Shown in pieces: positions 1 to 9,581 of a stretch of DNA of 64,000 nucleotides. The stretch lies in NCBI RefSeq assembly GCF_000759025.1, contig NZ_JPOS01000039.1, forward strand, positions 124,001 to 188,000, given 5' to 3'. Within the stretch, counting starts at the first letter, position 1. Every line of letters starts with the position of its first letter. Under the pieces are notes generated by a model. That model was not told the origin of the DNA, made no database searches, and saw only the letters and a program-made list of their open reading frames with translations. Source of the DNA: Phaeodactylibacter xiamenensis (lineage in GTDB: Bacteria > Bacteroidota > Bacteroidia > Chitinophagales > Saprospiraceae). Position numbers and translations under genes: made by a program.

Positions 1-601
1 ATTTCCCGTCCCGGTGTTCCTTGAAGTCAACCTGATAAAGCTTTCCCGCGAGGTCTTTGGGCTTCACAGCAGAGAAATACTCTTTGGAAGCGAGGTTGAT
101 GACGCTTTTGTCCTGCCCGTTGGCGTTCAGGTCAGCGTTGAGCAGTTCGGTAATGCGGTCGCCCCAGTATTCATAAAGGTTTTTGCCGCGTTCGTTTTGG
201 AGCTTAGTGCCCATTTCAAGCCGGTAGGGCTGCATCAGGTCCAGTGGGCGGAGCACTCCGTAAAGCCCGGAGAGGATACGGATTTGTGTCTGAGCGAATT
301 TGAGGTCTTCTTCGGAGAAATCCTCTGCGCCCAGCCCAACGTATACATCGCCCTTGAAAGCCAAAACAGACTGCTTGGCATTATTCAGGTCAAAGGGTGT
401 CTCAAAGTCCTGATAGCGCTCCCGGTTAACAGTAGCCAGGTCTTCGCTGATTTTCATGAGGTCCATGAGCTCGGATTCTGATTTATCCTTTAGGATATCA
501 ATCAGAGGTTTACTGTCACTGAGAAGCCGGGGCTGATCGTGCAGTTCTGTTGAAGAATCACTGTAATCAAGGGTCTTAGCTGGTGAAAGTAGTAAAAGCA
601 T
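1..601 (-). CDS. yaaA: YaaA family peroxide-stress protein (3' end missing)
   Basis: The minus strand from an ATG at 601 reads MLLLLSPAKTLDY, the hallmark N-terminus of the YaaA/DUF328 family, followed by family-typical stretches such as TQIRILSGLYGVLRPLD and YEYWGDRITELLN. About 200 residues are present and the last part lies beyond base 1, so the gene is cut by the window edge and not broken. In E. coli YaaA is a cytoplasmic, DNA-binding protein that lowers free iron during peroxide stress; that role is assumed by homology. It is transcribed away from the long non-coding stretch at 602-1020. Identity is firm, physiological role less so. Confidence 0.93.
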   Translation of the reverse strand, partial: MLLLLSPAKTLDYSDSSTELHDQPRLLSDSKPLIDILKDKSESELMDLMKISEDLATVNRERYQDFETPFDLNNAKQSVLAFKGDVYVGLGAEDFSEEDLKFAQTQIRILSGLYGVLRPLDLMQPYRLEMGTKLQNERGKNLYEYWGDRITELLNADLNANGQDKSVINLASKEYFSAVKPKDLAGKLYQVDFKEHRDGK

Positions 602-1014
602 GTCTGATTTTTTATGTCACAAAGTTGCTGATTATTGTCTTGTCCTTATGTCTTAACTGCTCAATGAGTTAAATGAAAAAAGTGTGACACTATAAATGCT
701 TCTCAATACGATGCAAATTCGTCACGAAAAAATACGATTTATTCCTGTTTCTTTTGTATATTGCATGTCGTAAATCGTATGTAGGATGTCACGAAACCAA
801 ATATATTAATTTGGCTATTATTAGAATTCATCCTATGTTTGTGGTACACACCTAAGAAGTAGTTTTTGTGTTTATTTGTTTGGGTTAGAGGCCCTTACTT
901 CATTGCAAGTAAGGGTTTTTTTGTCCCCCTGTTCAAGGGTTGCATCAGAAATAACCCGATCAGGGCAAAAAGGTTTGAGTTAACATGCAGGCGCAAGTTT
1001 CACCTGCCATTCCA
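602..1014. other. Non-coding stretch with inverted repeat
   Basis: No convincing gene lies here. The stretch is AT-rich and holds an inverted repeat, ATACGATTTA at 732-741 and TAAATCGTAT at 771-780, nested between two direct copies of GTCACGAAA-like sequence (721-727 and 788-796). A plus-strand terminator follows at 892-922. The arrangement could be a regulator-binding site upstream of yaaA or the promoter of a small RNA. Confidence 0.4.
892..922 (+). terminator. Rho-independent terminator with no obvious gene upstream
   Basis: A 9-bp perfect stem (CCCTTACTT / AAGTAAGGG) with a six-base loop is followed by seven T. It points rightwards, yet no plus-strand gene precedes it, so it may end a small RNA starting in 750-870. 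Confidence 0.7.
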
Positions 1015-1056
1015 AAAGAAAAGCCCCGGACTGATTTTCAGTCCGGGGCTTTTTAG
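1015..1056 (-). terminator. Terminator of the DUF1573 gene, possibly bidirectional
   Basis: A 12-bp perfect stem (AGCCCCGGACTG / CAGTCCGGGGCT, 1022-1050) with a five-base loop lies just past the stop at 1079. Read on the minus strand it is followed by CTTTTCTTTT; on the plus strand by TTTTT. Confidence 0.85.
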
Positions 1057-1078
1057 TAGACAGTAACGAATAGAACGA

Positions 1079-1552
1079 TTACTGATTGTTGAACATATTG
1101 CCTTCATTGGCAGGTAAGCCAGCAGGCTCTTCCGGCTTCTTCACCACTTCGCCCTTAATGGTCAGCATCTGCTTCTCTTCACCGGCGTTGGTAGTCAGGG
1201 TTACGCGCTTGGTGAACTTACCGAGGCGGTTAGTATCGTAGCGGACCTTGATCTCATTCGTTTCGCCTGGTGCGATAGGCTCTTTTGGATATGTAGGCAC
1301 TGTACAGCCACAGCTGCCTTTGGCATGCGTGATGATCAGAGGCTCTGTGCCCGTGTTGGTAAACTTAAATACACGGTAAGGGTCAGATCCCTGCTCAATC
1401 GTGCCGTAGTCTACAGTTTCAGTTTCAAAAGACATCTGAGGGCCTTCTGCAGCTTCTTCGGCAGCAACCGGAGTGGCTACAGCATCACTCTGACTAAATC
1501 CTACAGTAGCTACCAGGGCCAGCAGCGCTAATACGGAAAATACTTTCTTCAT
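1079..1552 (-). CDS. DUF1573 domain exported protein
   Basis: This 157-residue protein starts at the ATG at 1552 (MKKVFSVLALLALVATVGFS), which gives a standard signal peptide; an upstream in-frame start would add nine residues before it. The mature part carries a DUF1573 (ASH-like, immunoglobulin-fold) domain, with the typical features VDYGTIEQGSDPYRVFKFTN, GTEPLIITHAKGSCGCTVP and YDTNRLGKFTKRVTL. Such proteins are abundant in Bacteroidota and probably periplasmic; their molecular function is not established. The gene is monocistronic, with a strong terminator directly after it. Confidence 0.9.
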   Translation of the reverse strand: MKKVFSVLALLALVATVGFSQSDAVATPVAAEEAAEGPQMSFETETVDYGTIEQGSDPYRVFKFTNTGTEPLIITHAKGSCGCTVPTYPKEPIAPGETNEIKVRYDTNRLGKFTKRVTLTTNAGEEKQMLTIKGEVVKKPEEPAGLPANEGNMFNNQ

Positions 1553-1851
1553 CACGTTATTCTTTTTTTGATAGATCACAAATAAATTGGATGCGACCCA
1601 AAAATACAGTTAATGCTGTCAATATAAAAGCTGAGCCGCTTACATTATGGTTAATGAGTTGTTAATCCACCCTTTAACAAACAGGGACGGGCCGCTTAAG
1701 TTGCGAACAATTACCGGCTTTCTTTGTCTTTTTAGGTAGTGGTTGTGCCAAATTTTTTGTATATTAGCATAGCTCAAACCAAGCCCTTTGAAATTAAATT
1801 TTGCAAAAGCGCAAAATAAACCAAATTATAACCAGTATAACTGATAAAAGT

Positions 1852-4257
1852 ATGCTAGACCATTCCTTCACCCGTGAATCTGCTAACTCAGAAGACGGGC
1901 CATCCAGAGCATCAATTATCAAAGATTTTGAAATTTGCTGTATCAGCCGGGAAGCCAGCTTGTTAGCCCGCAAGGAGGTGCTGACCGGAAAAGCTAAGTT
2001 CGGCATTACCGGCGATGGCAAAGAGGTGCCTCAGGTGGCCATGGCCAAAGCGTTCCGCAAAGGCGACTGGCGCAGCGGTTATTACCGTGATCAGACCTTT
2101 ATGTTCGCTCTTGGCCTGGCAACGGTGGAAGACTTTTTCGCCCAGCTCTATGCCGATCCTGAAAACGACCCTTTCTCTGGTGGCCGTCAGATGAACGGCC
2201 ATTTCGGTACCCCTACCATTGATAATGAAGGCGAATGGCTCGACTTGCTTAATCACTTTAACGTTAGTGCAGATATCTCCAGCACGGCAGGGCAGATGGC
2301 CCGTGCCTTGGGGCTCGCCCTGGCTTCCAAACATTATCGGGTAAATGCAGAGATGCTAAGCGGGGGAGACTTTTCTCAGGATGGTAAGGAAATCAGCTTT
2401 GTGACTATCGGTGACGCTTCAACTTCTGAGGGCGTTTTCTGGGAAACGGTCAACGCTGCTGCCGTTCAACAGGTGCCGCTTGCGATATCCGTTTGGGATG
2501 ATGGCTACGGTATTTCTGTTCCTATAGAGTACCAGACTGCTAAAGGGAGTATTTCCAAAGCACTTCAGGGGTTCCAAACTGAAGGCGAAGATACCGGTAT
2601 GGACATCTACGTGGTCAAAGCCGGCAACTATCCGGAGTTGGTGGAAACCTACATGAAAGGTATCGCCAAAATGAGAGAGACCCACCGCCCGGCCCTGTTC
2701 CACATTACAGAAGTTACTCAGCCGCAGGGGCACTCCACTTCCGGTTCTCACGAACGCTACAAATCAAAAGAGCGCCTGCAGTGGGAAAAAGACCACGACC
2801 CCATCCTGCTAATGGAGCGATGGATGGTCAAAGAAGGCATCTTCACCGAAGAGGAAGCGAAGAAAATCCGTAAGGATGCCAAAGCTTATGCTAAAGAGAG
2901 TCGTGATAAAGCATGGAAAGCAGTAAATGCACCGACCAAAAAACGTATCAAAGACCTGAAATCGGTCTTCGGGCAAATCCCTGAGGATAATGGCCCCTGC
3001 GACGAGCTGAAGCAGGAGCTTGAACGGCTCATGCACCCTGTAGACGGAGAGGTCACGCAAGTTGCCCGACGGATGCTCTACCAGATTATGGGTGCCGGGC
3101 TGGAGGCGGAAGCTGGGCTTCGCAACTGGATTGAACAATCCTATCAGCTCGCCCATAAGCATTACCATGCCCACCTGTACAGTGACTCGCCTCAGGCTGC
3201 CCTGAATGTACCGGTGGTGCATAAAGCTTTCTCAGAAGACTCTGAAGTCAAAAACGGCTATGAAGTCCTTAATGCTTTCTTTGACAAAAAACTGGCGCAG
3301 TACCCGGAGCTTTGTGCTTTCGGTGAAGATGTCGGCGATATTGGCGATGTGAATCAGGGCTTCGCAGGCATGCAGCAGAAATATGGCAAAGGCCGGGTCT
3401 TCGATACCGGTATCCGGGAGTGGACCATCATGGGGCAGGCGGTTGGCATGGCGATGCGCGGCCTCCGCCCCATCGCAGAGATTCAGTACCTCGATTACCT
3501 GATTTACGGGCTGCAGCCACTAACGGATGACCTGGCAACGCTACGCTGGCGCAGCAATGGCCAGCAGAAAGCACCGGCTATCATCCGTACACGCGGGCAC
3601 CGGCTGGAGGGGATCTGGCATGCTGGTTCGCCTATGGGTATGATTTTGAACGCCCTGCGTGGGATTTATGTCATTGTGCCCCGTGATATGGTACAGGCGG
3701 CCGGCTTCTACAACACCATCCTGCAATCTGATGACCCGGCTCTGGTCGTAGAGTGCCTCAACGGTTACCGTCTTAAAGAGCGCGTGCCGGACAATCTCGG
3801 TGAGTACACCATTCCGTTGGGTGTGCCGGAAGTGTTGCGTAAGGGCAAAGATGTGACGCTGGTGACTTACGGCTCCTGCGTTCGCGTAGCGCAGGCAGGG
3901 GTGCAGTTGTTGGAAGAACAGGGCATCTCTGTGGAATTAATAGATGCGCAGACCCTACTTCCCTTCGACCTCGAGCATATCATCCTGGAATCCCTGAAAA
4001 AGACCAACCGCATTATTTTTATGGATGAGGATGTGCCCGGTGGCGCTACGGCATTTATGATGCGGGAGGTGCTGGAAGTGCAGGGCGGCTATCGCTACCT
4101 TGATTCCGATCCGGTGACGCTTACCGCGCGTGCCCACCGCCCTCCTTATGGCTCTAATGGCGATTACTATACCAAGCCCAGTCCGGAGGATGTCTTTGAG
4201 CAGGTTTATAAAATGATGCACGAGGTGAACCCGGGGCATTTCCCGGGGAAACTGTAA
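1852..4257 (+). CDS. Fused alpha/beta E1 component of a 2-oxoacid dehydrogenase
   Basis: An 801-residue thiamine-diphosphate enzyme in which the E1 alpha and beta chains are one polypeptide, as in many Bacteroidota. The alpha half (roughly residues 20-350) has the ThDP motif region GDASTSEGVFWETVNAA. The beta half (from about 470) has FGEDVGDIGDVNQGF, DTGIREWTIMGQAVG and DEDVPGGATAFM. It should decarboxylate a branched-chain 2-oxoacid or pyruvate and pass the acyl group to an E2 lipoyl protein; substrate cannot be decided from sequence, and no E2 or E3 gene is nearby. The ATG at 1852 is preferred; an in-frame TTG at 1801 would add 17 atypical residues. A strong terminator follows. Confidence 0.92.
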   Translation: MLDHSFTRESANSEDGPSRASIIKDFEICCISREASLLARKEVLTGKAKFGITGDGKEVPQVAMAKAFRKGDWRSGYYRDQTFMFALGLATVEDFFAQLYADPENDPFSGGRQMNGHFGTPTIDNEGEWLDLLNHFNVSADISSTAGQMARALGLALASKHYRVNAEMLSGGDFSQDGKEISFVTIGDASTSEGVFWETVNAAAVQQVPLAISVWDDGYGISVPIEYQTAKGSISKALQGFQTEGEDTGMDIYVVKAGNYPELVETYMKGIAKMRETHRPALFHITEVTQPQGHSTSGSHERYKSKERLQWEKDHDPILLMERWMVKEGIFTEEEAKKIRKDAKAYAKESRDKAWKAVNAPTKKRIKDLKSVFGQIPEDNGPCDELKQELERLMHPVDGEVTQVARRMLYQIMGAGLEAEAGLRNWIEQSYQLAHKHYHAHLYSDSPQAALNVPVVHKAFSEDSEVKNGYEVLNAFFDKKLAQYPELCAFGEDVGDIGDVNQGFAGMQQKYGKGRVFDTGIREWTIMGQAVGMAMRGLRPIAEIQYLDYLIYGLQPLTDDLATLRWRSNGQQKAPAIIRTRGHRLEGIWHAGSPMGMILNALRGIYVIVPRDMVQAAGFYNTILQSDDPALVVECLNGYRLKERVPDNLGEYTIPLGVPEVLRKGKDVTLVTYGSCVRVAQAGVQLLEEQGISVELIDAQTLLPFDLEHIILESLKKTNRIIFMDEDVPGGATAFMMREVLEVQGGYRYLDSDPVTLTARAHRPPYGSNGDYYTKPSPEDVFEQVYKMMHEVNPGHFPGKL

Positions 4258-4279
4258 TTGGCCTCAATTCGAAACGTAC

Positions 4280-4325
4280 AATGCCCGGGCTCCGGTTAAA
4301 TTCCGGAGCCCGGGCATTATTTTTG
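4280..4325. terminator. Bidirectional terminator between E1 and ggt
   Basis: A 16-bp perfect GC-rich stem (4280-4295 with 4303-4318) around a seven-base loop is followed by ATTTTT. It sits between two convergent genes and can serve both. Confidence 0.92.
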
Positions 4326-4342
4326 AATCCTCGACACTTTTC

Positions 4343-6052
4343 TCAATACCCCTTTGCATCATCATCGGGGTTACGGAAATCGCCTACTGCATGGAGCGTA
4401 CCATCCTTGTCTCTAAGGATAGCCTTGATCACTGCCATGCGCTCAATTTCCCGGAAGGTATGCCCCATGGCTTTGAGCTGTGCCATAGTGCTGTCGGGCA
4501 GGGCACCACGCTCCACCAGGATTTCATCAGGCAGGCATTGGTGGTGGAAACGGCCGGCATTAACCGACTCCTCTAAAGACATTCCAAAGTCAGTAACATT
4601 CGTGATGACTTGAAATACAGCTGTAATGATGGTGGAGCCGCCCGGTGCGCCCAGGACCATATACAATTGCCCGTCCCGCTCCACAATAGTGGGGGTCATG
4701 GAGCTGAGCATCCGCTTTTTGGGGGCAATGGCATTGGCTTCTGCGCCCACTAGCCCAAATTGATTGGGCACGCCGGGTTTGGCACTGAAGTCATCCATCT
4801 CATTGTTGAGAAAGAAGCCGCCGCCTCGTACCCACACCTTGGAGCCAAAGTTGGAATTGAGCGTAGTGGTGATGGATACCGCCCGGCCTTCTGCATCTAC
4901 CACTGAGGTATGGGTGGTTTCAAAACTCTCTTTAAGCAGCTGGAAGTCTCCTGCAATGATATTGTCGCTTGGCGTAGCCTGTGCAGGGTCGAAGTTAGCC
5001 ATCTGCCGGTCGAGATAAGCCCGGCTCATGAGGGAGTCCACAGGCACATCGTAGAAGTCGGTATCGCCCAGGTGGGCTGCCCGGTCGGCAAAGGCGCGGC
5101 GCTCTGCTTCTACCATAAGGTGGACGGCTTCAGCGCTATGGAAGGGCTTTTCGTGTAAATTGAAGGGTTCCACCATGTTTAGCATTTGCGAAAGCGCCAC
5201 CCCACCGCTCGAAGCAGGAGGCATGCTAATGACGGTATAGCCCCGGTAATTGGCGCGGGTTGGTGTGCGCCAGGCAGGTTCATAGCGCTCCAGGTCCTCC
5301 AGGGTGAAGATACCGTTGCGGGACCGGGATTCCTGTACCATGGCTTCTGCTACCGGGCCTTCATAGAACCCCCGGGCGCCCAGTTGTTGAATTTTGCGCA
5401 GGGTGCGGGCCAGCACCGGTTGCCGGAGGAGGTACCAGGCTTCAAAGGTGTCGCGGATGAAGGGGTTGGGCCCTTCGTTATAGGTGCGGAAGGCTTCCTG
5501 GAAACTATTGAGGCGTTCCGCTTCGGCAGGGGAGATGGGGTAGCCTTCCTCTGCCAGACGGATGGCGGGTTCCAGCAGCGCCTCCCAGTCTTGCAGTGTG
5601 CTATACTTTTTAAAGGCCGCTTCCATACCCGCTACCGTACCCGGAATGCCCGCAGCCAGCGCATCATTGCGGCTAAGCCCTTCGATCACCTGCCCGGTGC
5701 TGTCAAGATACATATCCCGCTGAGCAGCCAAAGGGGCGCGCTCCCGGTAATCGAGCGCAGCGGTGTTGCCATCAGGCTGCCGGAGCACCATAAAGCCACC
5801 TCCGCCTAAGTTCCCTGCCCGCGGATAGGCAACAGCCATGGCAAATTGCACGGCAATGGCTGCATCGACTGCGTTTCCACCTTTTTTGAGAATGTCTATG
5901 CCGACTTGCGTGGTCAAGGGGTGGGGAGATACCACCGCGGCTTCATTTGCCAGGGCGGTTTTTTGTGCAGCGTAAGGTGGCGCCTTGGTTTCAGAGCCAT
6001 TACAGCTCCAAAGCAGCACAAAAGCAAACAGGAGGAAAAGGTGGTTTTTCAT
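4343..6052 (-). CDS. ggt: Gamma-glutamyltransferase, lipoprotein form
   Basis: A 569-residue member of the Ntn-hydrolase gamma-glutamyltranspeptidase family, which cleaves the gamma-glutamyl bond of glutathione and similar peptides. The start at 6052 gives MKNHLFLLFAFVLLWSC, a lipobox signal, so the enzyme should be a lipoprotein facing the periplasm or cell surface. Conserved landmarks are ATTQ-like VSPHPLTTQVGIDILKKGG near the N-terminus, GGGGFMVLR, and the self-processing site ETTHTSVVDAEG, whose Thr after TTH becomes the small-subunit nucleophile. SSMTPTIVERDG and LGAPGGSTIITAV follow. Length is normal for the family. A GTG nine bases upstream (6061) is a less likely start. Confidence 0.95.
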   Translation of the reverse strand: MKNHLFLLFAFVLLWSCNGSETKAPPYAAQKTALANEAAVVSPHPLTTQVGIDILKKGGNAVDAAIAVQFAMAVAYPRAGNLGGGGFMVLRQPDGNTAALDYRERAPLAAQRDMYLDSTGQVIEGLSRNDALAAGIPGTVAGMEAAFKKYSTLQDWEALLEPAIRLAEEGYPISPAEAERLNSFQEAFRTYNEGPNPFIRDTFEAWYLLRQPVLARTLRKIQQLGARGFYEGPVAEAMVQESRSRNGIFTLEDLERYEPAWRTPTRANYRGYTVISMPPASSGGVALSQMLNMVEPFNLHEKPFHSAEAVHLMVEAERRAFADRAAHLGDTDFYDVPVDSLMSRAYLDRQMANFDPAQATPSDNIIAGDFQLLKESFETTHTSVVDAEGRAVSITTTLNSNFGSKVWVRGGGFFLNNEMDDFSAKPGVPNQFGLVGAEANAIAPKKRMLSSMTPTIVERDGQLYMVLGAPGGSTIITAVFQVITNVTDFGMSLEESVNAGRFHHQCLPDEILVERGALPDSTMAQLKAMGHTFREIERMAVIKAILRDKDGTLHAVGDFRNPDDDAKGY

Positions 6053-6386
6053 TTTTGGCACGGTTGTTGGTATTAGTTAGATGTCATTGAAAAACGAAAC
6101 TACATCAAAATACTAAAACACCGGAATATGGGTGCAGAATGCTGCGCCTGCGGTGGGAGAGCCAACTTCGAAAGGGATTATACAGGTGTAGCCCGTATCC
6201 GTCATCTTTAGAATGGTAAGGAGAGCAGTGTGGGGCAAGATCACCTGCTACACGGGCTGCACTTTTCCCTTTGGAGCGTCAAGAATGTTTGTTTGTTAGT
6301 AGCCAAAGGGCTACTGGTTTACTGGCTTTTGGGTGCTGCCGCACAGTGTGCGAGCAGCACTTTTTGTATTGAGGGGGTAACAAGAA
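6053..6386. other. Intergenic stretch, no gene seen
   Basis: No reading frame here has family resemblance. It holds the upstream region of ggt and ends at the terminator of the gene to the right. Confidence 0.5.
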
Positions 6387-6412
6387 AGGCAGCCCGCGGG
6401 TGCGGACTGCCT
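6387..6412 (-). terminator. Terminator of the 6460-7263 lipoprotein gene
   Basis: A stem of AGGCAG/CTGCCT plus CCGC/GCGG with one mismatch and a four-base loop is followed on the minus strand by TTTCTTGTT. Confidence 0.7.
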
Positions 6413-6459
6413 GTATAGTGATTATTTCGCTTTAAATAGGTAAGCGATGCGCTCAATAT

Positions 6460-7263
6460 TTACTCTGCCGGGTCCTCCTGCAGGGTAAAGGTACGGGTAA
6501 CCGGATTGAGCGGCGTATCTACTTTATTGCCTTCGGCATCAACGAGGGTCAGTGTGATGGTGTTCTCGCCCATTGGAAGACCTTCTACATAGTATGGCTG
6601 CCAGGTGTCGATCATATGGTCTTCGCCGTTGATAGTGGCTTTCACCATGTGGTCGGTACCGAAGCCTGGTACATTGACCGGGTAAAAGTCGAGCATGACC
6701 TTTTCGGTTTGGGCTTTGCCAGTGTACGTACCTTTAGGGCGGCTGTAGAACAGAATAGGTTCTGTAATATTATCGACCGCCATGAAACCATTGTTCTCAA
6801 TCGTTACTTTCTTAGCAACATGTGCCTGATCTGTCTTGATACTCTCGTGGTAGGAGCGGGAAAGAAAAGCAAGCATGTAGTGGTCGCCGTCCTCGATTTC
6901 GTAGTCAAAGGAAGCCTCGTATTTGGCAGCATAGGGCTGATCATCGATAATCAGGTGGATGTGCTGGCCTTTAGCGCTGTTGGCGCACATTTTAGCGTCT
7001 GCGTCGGGTGTTTGTACACCGAGTTCGTACGTTTCTCCACTTATGGTGAAGTTGAATTTCCCGGCATCATAGGTAACACCCTCAATAGCCGCATCAGGAT
7101 AGGCTTTTGACTCACTGAAAGGCGTAAGGGAATACCTGGTAGCAGGTTCTGAATCCACCGCAGTGGTGTCGGCTGTCGTTTCTTCTGTTTCGTTGGTGCT
7201 GCCGCCGCTCTGGCAGCCGGTGAAAAACAAGGCAAGCACAAATAACAGGCTTAGCGTTCTCAT
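6460..7263 (-). CDS. Uncharacterised lipoprotein
   Basis: A 267-residue protein starting MRTLSLLFVLALFFTGC, a clear lipobox signal, followed by a Thr/Glu-rich linker (residues 20-45) that probably spans away from the membrane. The body contains GQHIHLIIDDQPYAAKYEA and HYMLAFLSRSYHESIKT, resembling hypothetical proteins common in Bacteroidota that lack a proven role. The C-terminal part (from about 190) reads like a small beta-sandwich, VPGFGTDHMVKATING to EGNKVDTPLNP. I do not recognise a catalytic motif. It is transcribed divergently from the copper ATPase at 7409, so a link with metal stress is possible but not shown. Confidence 0.8.
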   Translation of the reverse strand: MRTLSLLFVLALFFTGCQSGGSTNETEETTADTTAVDSEPATRYSLTPFSESKAYPDAAIEGVTYDAGKFNFTISGETYELGVQTPDADAKMCANSAKGQHIHLIIDDQPYAAKYEASFDYEIEDGDHYMLAFLSRSYHESIKTDQAHVAKKVTIENNGFMAVDNITEPILFYSRPKGTYTGKAQTEKVMLDFYPVNVPGFGTDHMVKATINGEDHMIDTWQPYYVEGLPMGENTITLTLVDAEGNKVDTPLNPVTRTFTLQEDPAE

Positions 7264-7408
7264 CATTAATCTGATTTTGGATTGATGTGTTAATAATACG
7301 AAGGTAGCTGTTCCAAATTAAACAACTGCTCCATACCTTTAACAAGTGTGAAAGGGCGGTCAAGGTTTAGCATCCTTTCTATATTCAGACAGAAAAGCAA
7401 CCATCACT

Positions 7409-9529
7409 ATGGCTAACGATATTGTAGAGTTGAAAGTAGAGGGCATGACGTGCAACAACTGCGCGGCAAGCCTGAATAAATTCCTGGAGCGTAAAGGCCT
7501 GGAAGAGGTGTATGTGAATTTCCAGACTAAGGAGGTACGCTACCGGGAGACAGCATCGGGCATCGACCGGGAGAAAGTCCGGCAAGGCATCCACAAACTG
7601 GGCTTTTCGGTGGTGGATGAGGACAGCGATGCCAAAGGGCCATGGTGGACGCTGGAGCGTAAATTGCTGGTTAGTGCCATCTTCACTTTCCCTCTGCTGA
7701 TGTACCACTTCTTTATGATGGCGGGTGTGGAGTTGGTCATCATGGAAAATTACTGGTTTCAAATGGCCCTGTGCCTGCCACCTTTCGTGATCGGGTTCCT
7801 GCACTTCGGGCGCTCGGCCCTTAGCTCGCTTAAAGGAGGGGTGCCCAATATGGATGTGCTGATCTTTGTAGGCAGCACAGCCGCCTTCGTTTACAGCCTT
7901 GTGGGGACACTGCTCTGGGAAGCCAATTACATTTTTTATGAGACGAGCGCTACGATTGTTACCCTGGTGCTGGTGGGCAACTGGCTTGAAAAGCGAGCGG
8001 TGGAGCAGACTACGACTGCGATTGGGGAGCTGACGAAGCTACAGGTAGAGACCGCACGTAAGATCATGCCCTCCGGTGCGGTGGTCACGCTGAAGCGGGA
8101 AGAAGTCAAAGTGGGCGATACCCTGCTGGTGAACGAAGGCGATAAAGTGCCTCTGGATGGCCAAATCCTGGAAGGGGAAGCGGCTGTGGACGAGTCTATG
8201 CTGACGGGCGAAAGCCTGCCGGTGAACAAGTCGGCTGGTGATCAGGTCATCGGGGCCTCGGTGATCGTTGGCGGTTCTGTAAAAATGGAAGTGACGGCAG
8301 CAGGCCGGGACACGGTATTGAGCCAAATGATAGAACTGGTGAAAACCGCTCAACAGGACAAGCCGGATATACAGCGGCTGGCGGATAAAATCAGTGCTAT
8401 TTTCGTGCCGGTGGTATTGAGCATTGCTCTTCTGACGCTTCTGCTTGGGCACTTCGTCTTTGGGCTGGCTTTCGGGCAGGCGCTGATGAATGCCATCGCT
8501 GTACTGGTGATTTCCTGCCCCTGCGCAATGGGACTGGCTACGCCTACAGCTGTAATGGTGGGCGTGGGCCGTTTGGCGAGGAATGGCATCCTGGTGAAAG
8601 GCGGGCAAACCCTGGAGGTTTTTTCCCGCGTCAAAAAAGTAGTCTTTGATAAAACCGGTACACTGACCACCGGGGATTTTCGTATCAGGCATATTGAGTA
8701 CCATCAGCCGGATGAGGCTCAGGCAAACGCCCTGATTTACAAACTGGAACAGCATTCTTCTCACCCCATTGCACAGTCCCTGCTCCGGGAGATGGCGAGC
8801 CGGGTGAATGGCGTAGCGGTGGAGTTGCAGGAGGTAGAAGAGCTGAAAGGGCGTGGCCTGCAGGCACGGGACCAACACGGGCATACCATTCGCCTCGGCT
8901 CTGACCGGATGCTGCCACCGCAGGTCGCCGGCGAGCCGGGAGCCCTCTATCTGATCGAAAACGATACCCTGCTGGCGACTATTACTTTGGCGGATGATAT
9001 TAAGGCGGATGCAGCGGAAACAGTGGCTTACCTGAAATCACAGGGCAAATCTGCGGTGCTTCTGAGTGGCGATCAGGAGGCGAAAGTCGCTGAAGTGGCA
9101 GGCTATCTTGGCATTGAGGAGTACTACGGTGCCCAGCTGCCGGAGCAAAAACTGGAACGCATTGCGGCTCTTTCTGCTCAGGGGCCTACTGCTATGGTTG
9201 GAGATGGCATCAATGATGCGCCGGCTTTGGCTAAGGCAACCGTTGGCGTCTCGCTAAGCAATGCTTCCCAGGTAGCGATCCAATCCGCACAGATCATCCT
9301 GCTGAACGGCAAGCTGGAGTACCTTCGCAAAGCCTTTGGTATTTCAGAGCATACGGTGCTGACCATCAAGCAGAATCTGTTTTGGGCTTTTGCCTACAAT
9401 ATTGTGGCCATCCCAATCGCCGCTATGGGCTTTCTCAACCCGATGTGGGGCGCACTGTTTATGGCATTTTCGGATGTGGTGGTAATTGGCAACTCCATCC
9501 GTTTGCGGTATAAGCGGATTAAATCTTAA
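7409..9529 (+). CDS. copA: Heavy-metal (copper-type) P1B ATPase
   Basis: A 706-residue membrane pump exporting Cu(I) or a similar soft metal at the expense of ATP. Features in order: one N-terminal HMA metal-binding domain with GMTCNNC (Cys15, Cys18); transmembrane helices from about residue 85; the actuator motif TGES (266-269); the ion-binding CPC in the sixth helix (370-372), which marks the copper/silver subgroup; the phosphorylation motif DKTGT (Asp414); the SSHPIA motif; GDGINDAPA; and two C-terminal helices. Only one HMA domain is present, usual for Bacteroidota. No metal-sensing regulator is adjacent. The start is the ATG at 7409; the next gene begins 52 bases after the stop. Confidence 0.95.
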   Translation: MANDIVELKVEGMTCNNCAASLNKFLERKGLEEVYVNFQTKEVRYRETASGIDREKVRQGIHKLGFSVVDEDSDAKGPWWTLERKLLVSAIFTFPLLMYHFFMMAGVELVIMENYWFQMALCLPPFVIGFLHFGRSALSSLKGGVPNMDVLIFVGSTAAFVYSLVGTLLWEANYIFYETSATIVTLVLVGNWLEKRAVEQTTTAIGELTKLQVETARKIMPSGAVVTLKREEVKVGDTLLVNEGDKVPLDGQILEGEAAVDESMLTGESLPVNKSAGDQVIGASVIVGGSVKMEVTAAGRDTVLSQMIELVKTAQQDKPDIQRLADKISAIFVPVVLSIALLTLLLGHFVFGLAFGQALMNAIAVLVISCPCAMGLATPTAVMVGVGRLARNGILVKGGQTLEVFSRVKKVVFDKTGTLTTGDFRIRHIEYHQPDEAQANALIYKLEQHSSHPIAQSLLREMASRVNGVAVELQEVEELKGRGLQARDQHGHTIRLGSDRMLPPQVAGEPGALYLIENDTLLATITLADDIKADAAETVAYLKSQGKSAVLLSGDQEAKVAEVAGYLGIEEYYGAQLPEQKLERIAALSAQGPTAMVGDGINDAPALAKATVGVSLSNASQVAIQSAQIILLNGKLEYLRKAFGISEHTVLTIKQNLFWAFAYNIVAIPIAAMGFLNPMWGALFMAFSDVVVIGNSIRLRYKRIKS

Positions 9530-9581
9530 CAGCGAAAACTTACCCGGGCTACGGTTGTTCTGCCAGCAGAAACCAAGCTGC

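Noticed and set aside
866-1066. 66-codon plus-strand frame
   Set aside because: It runs through two terminator hairpins and has no family resemblance.
5186-5809. 207-codon frame antisense to ggt
   Set aside because: Shadow of a conserved gene; no signal, motif or family pattern.
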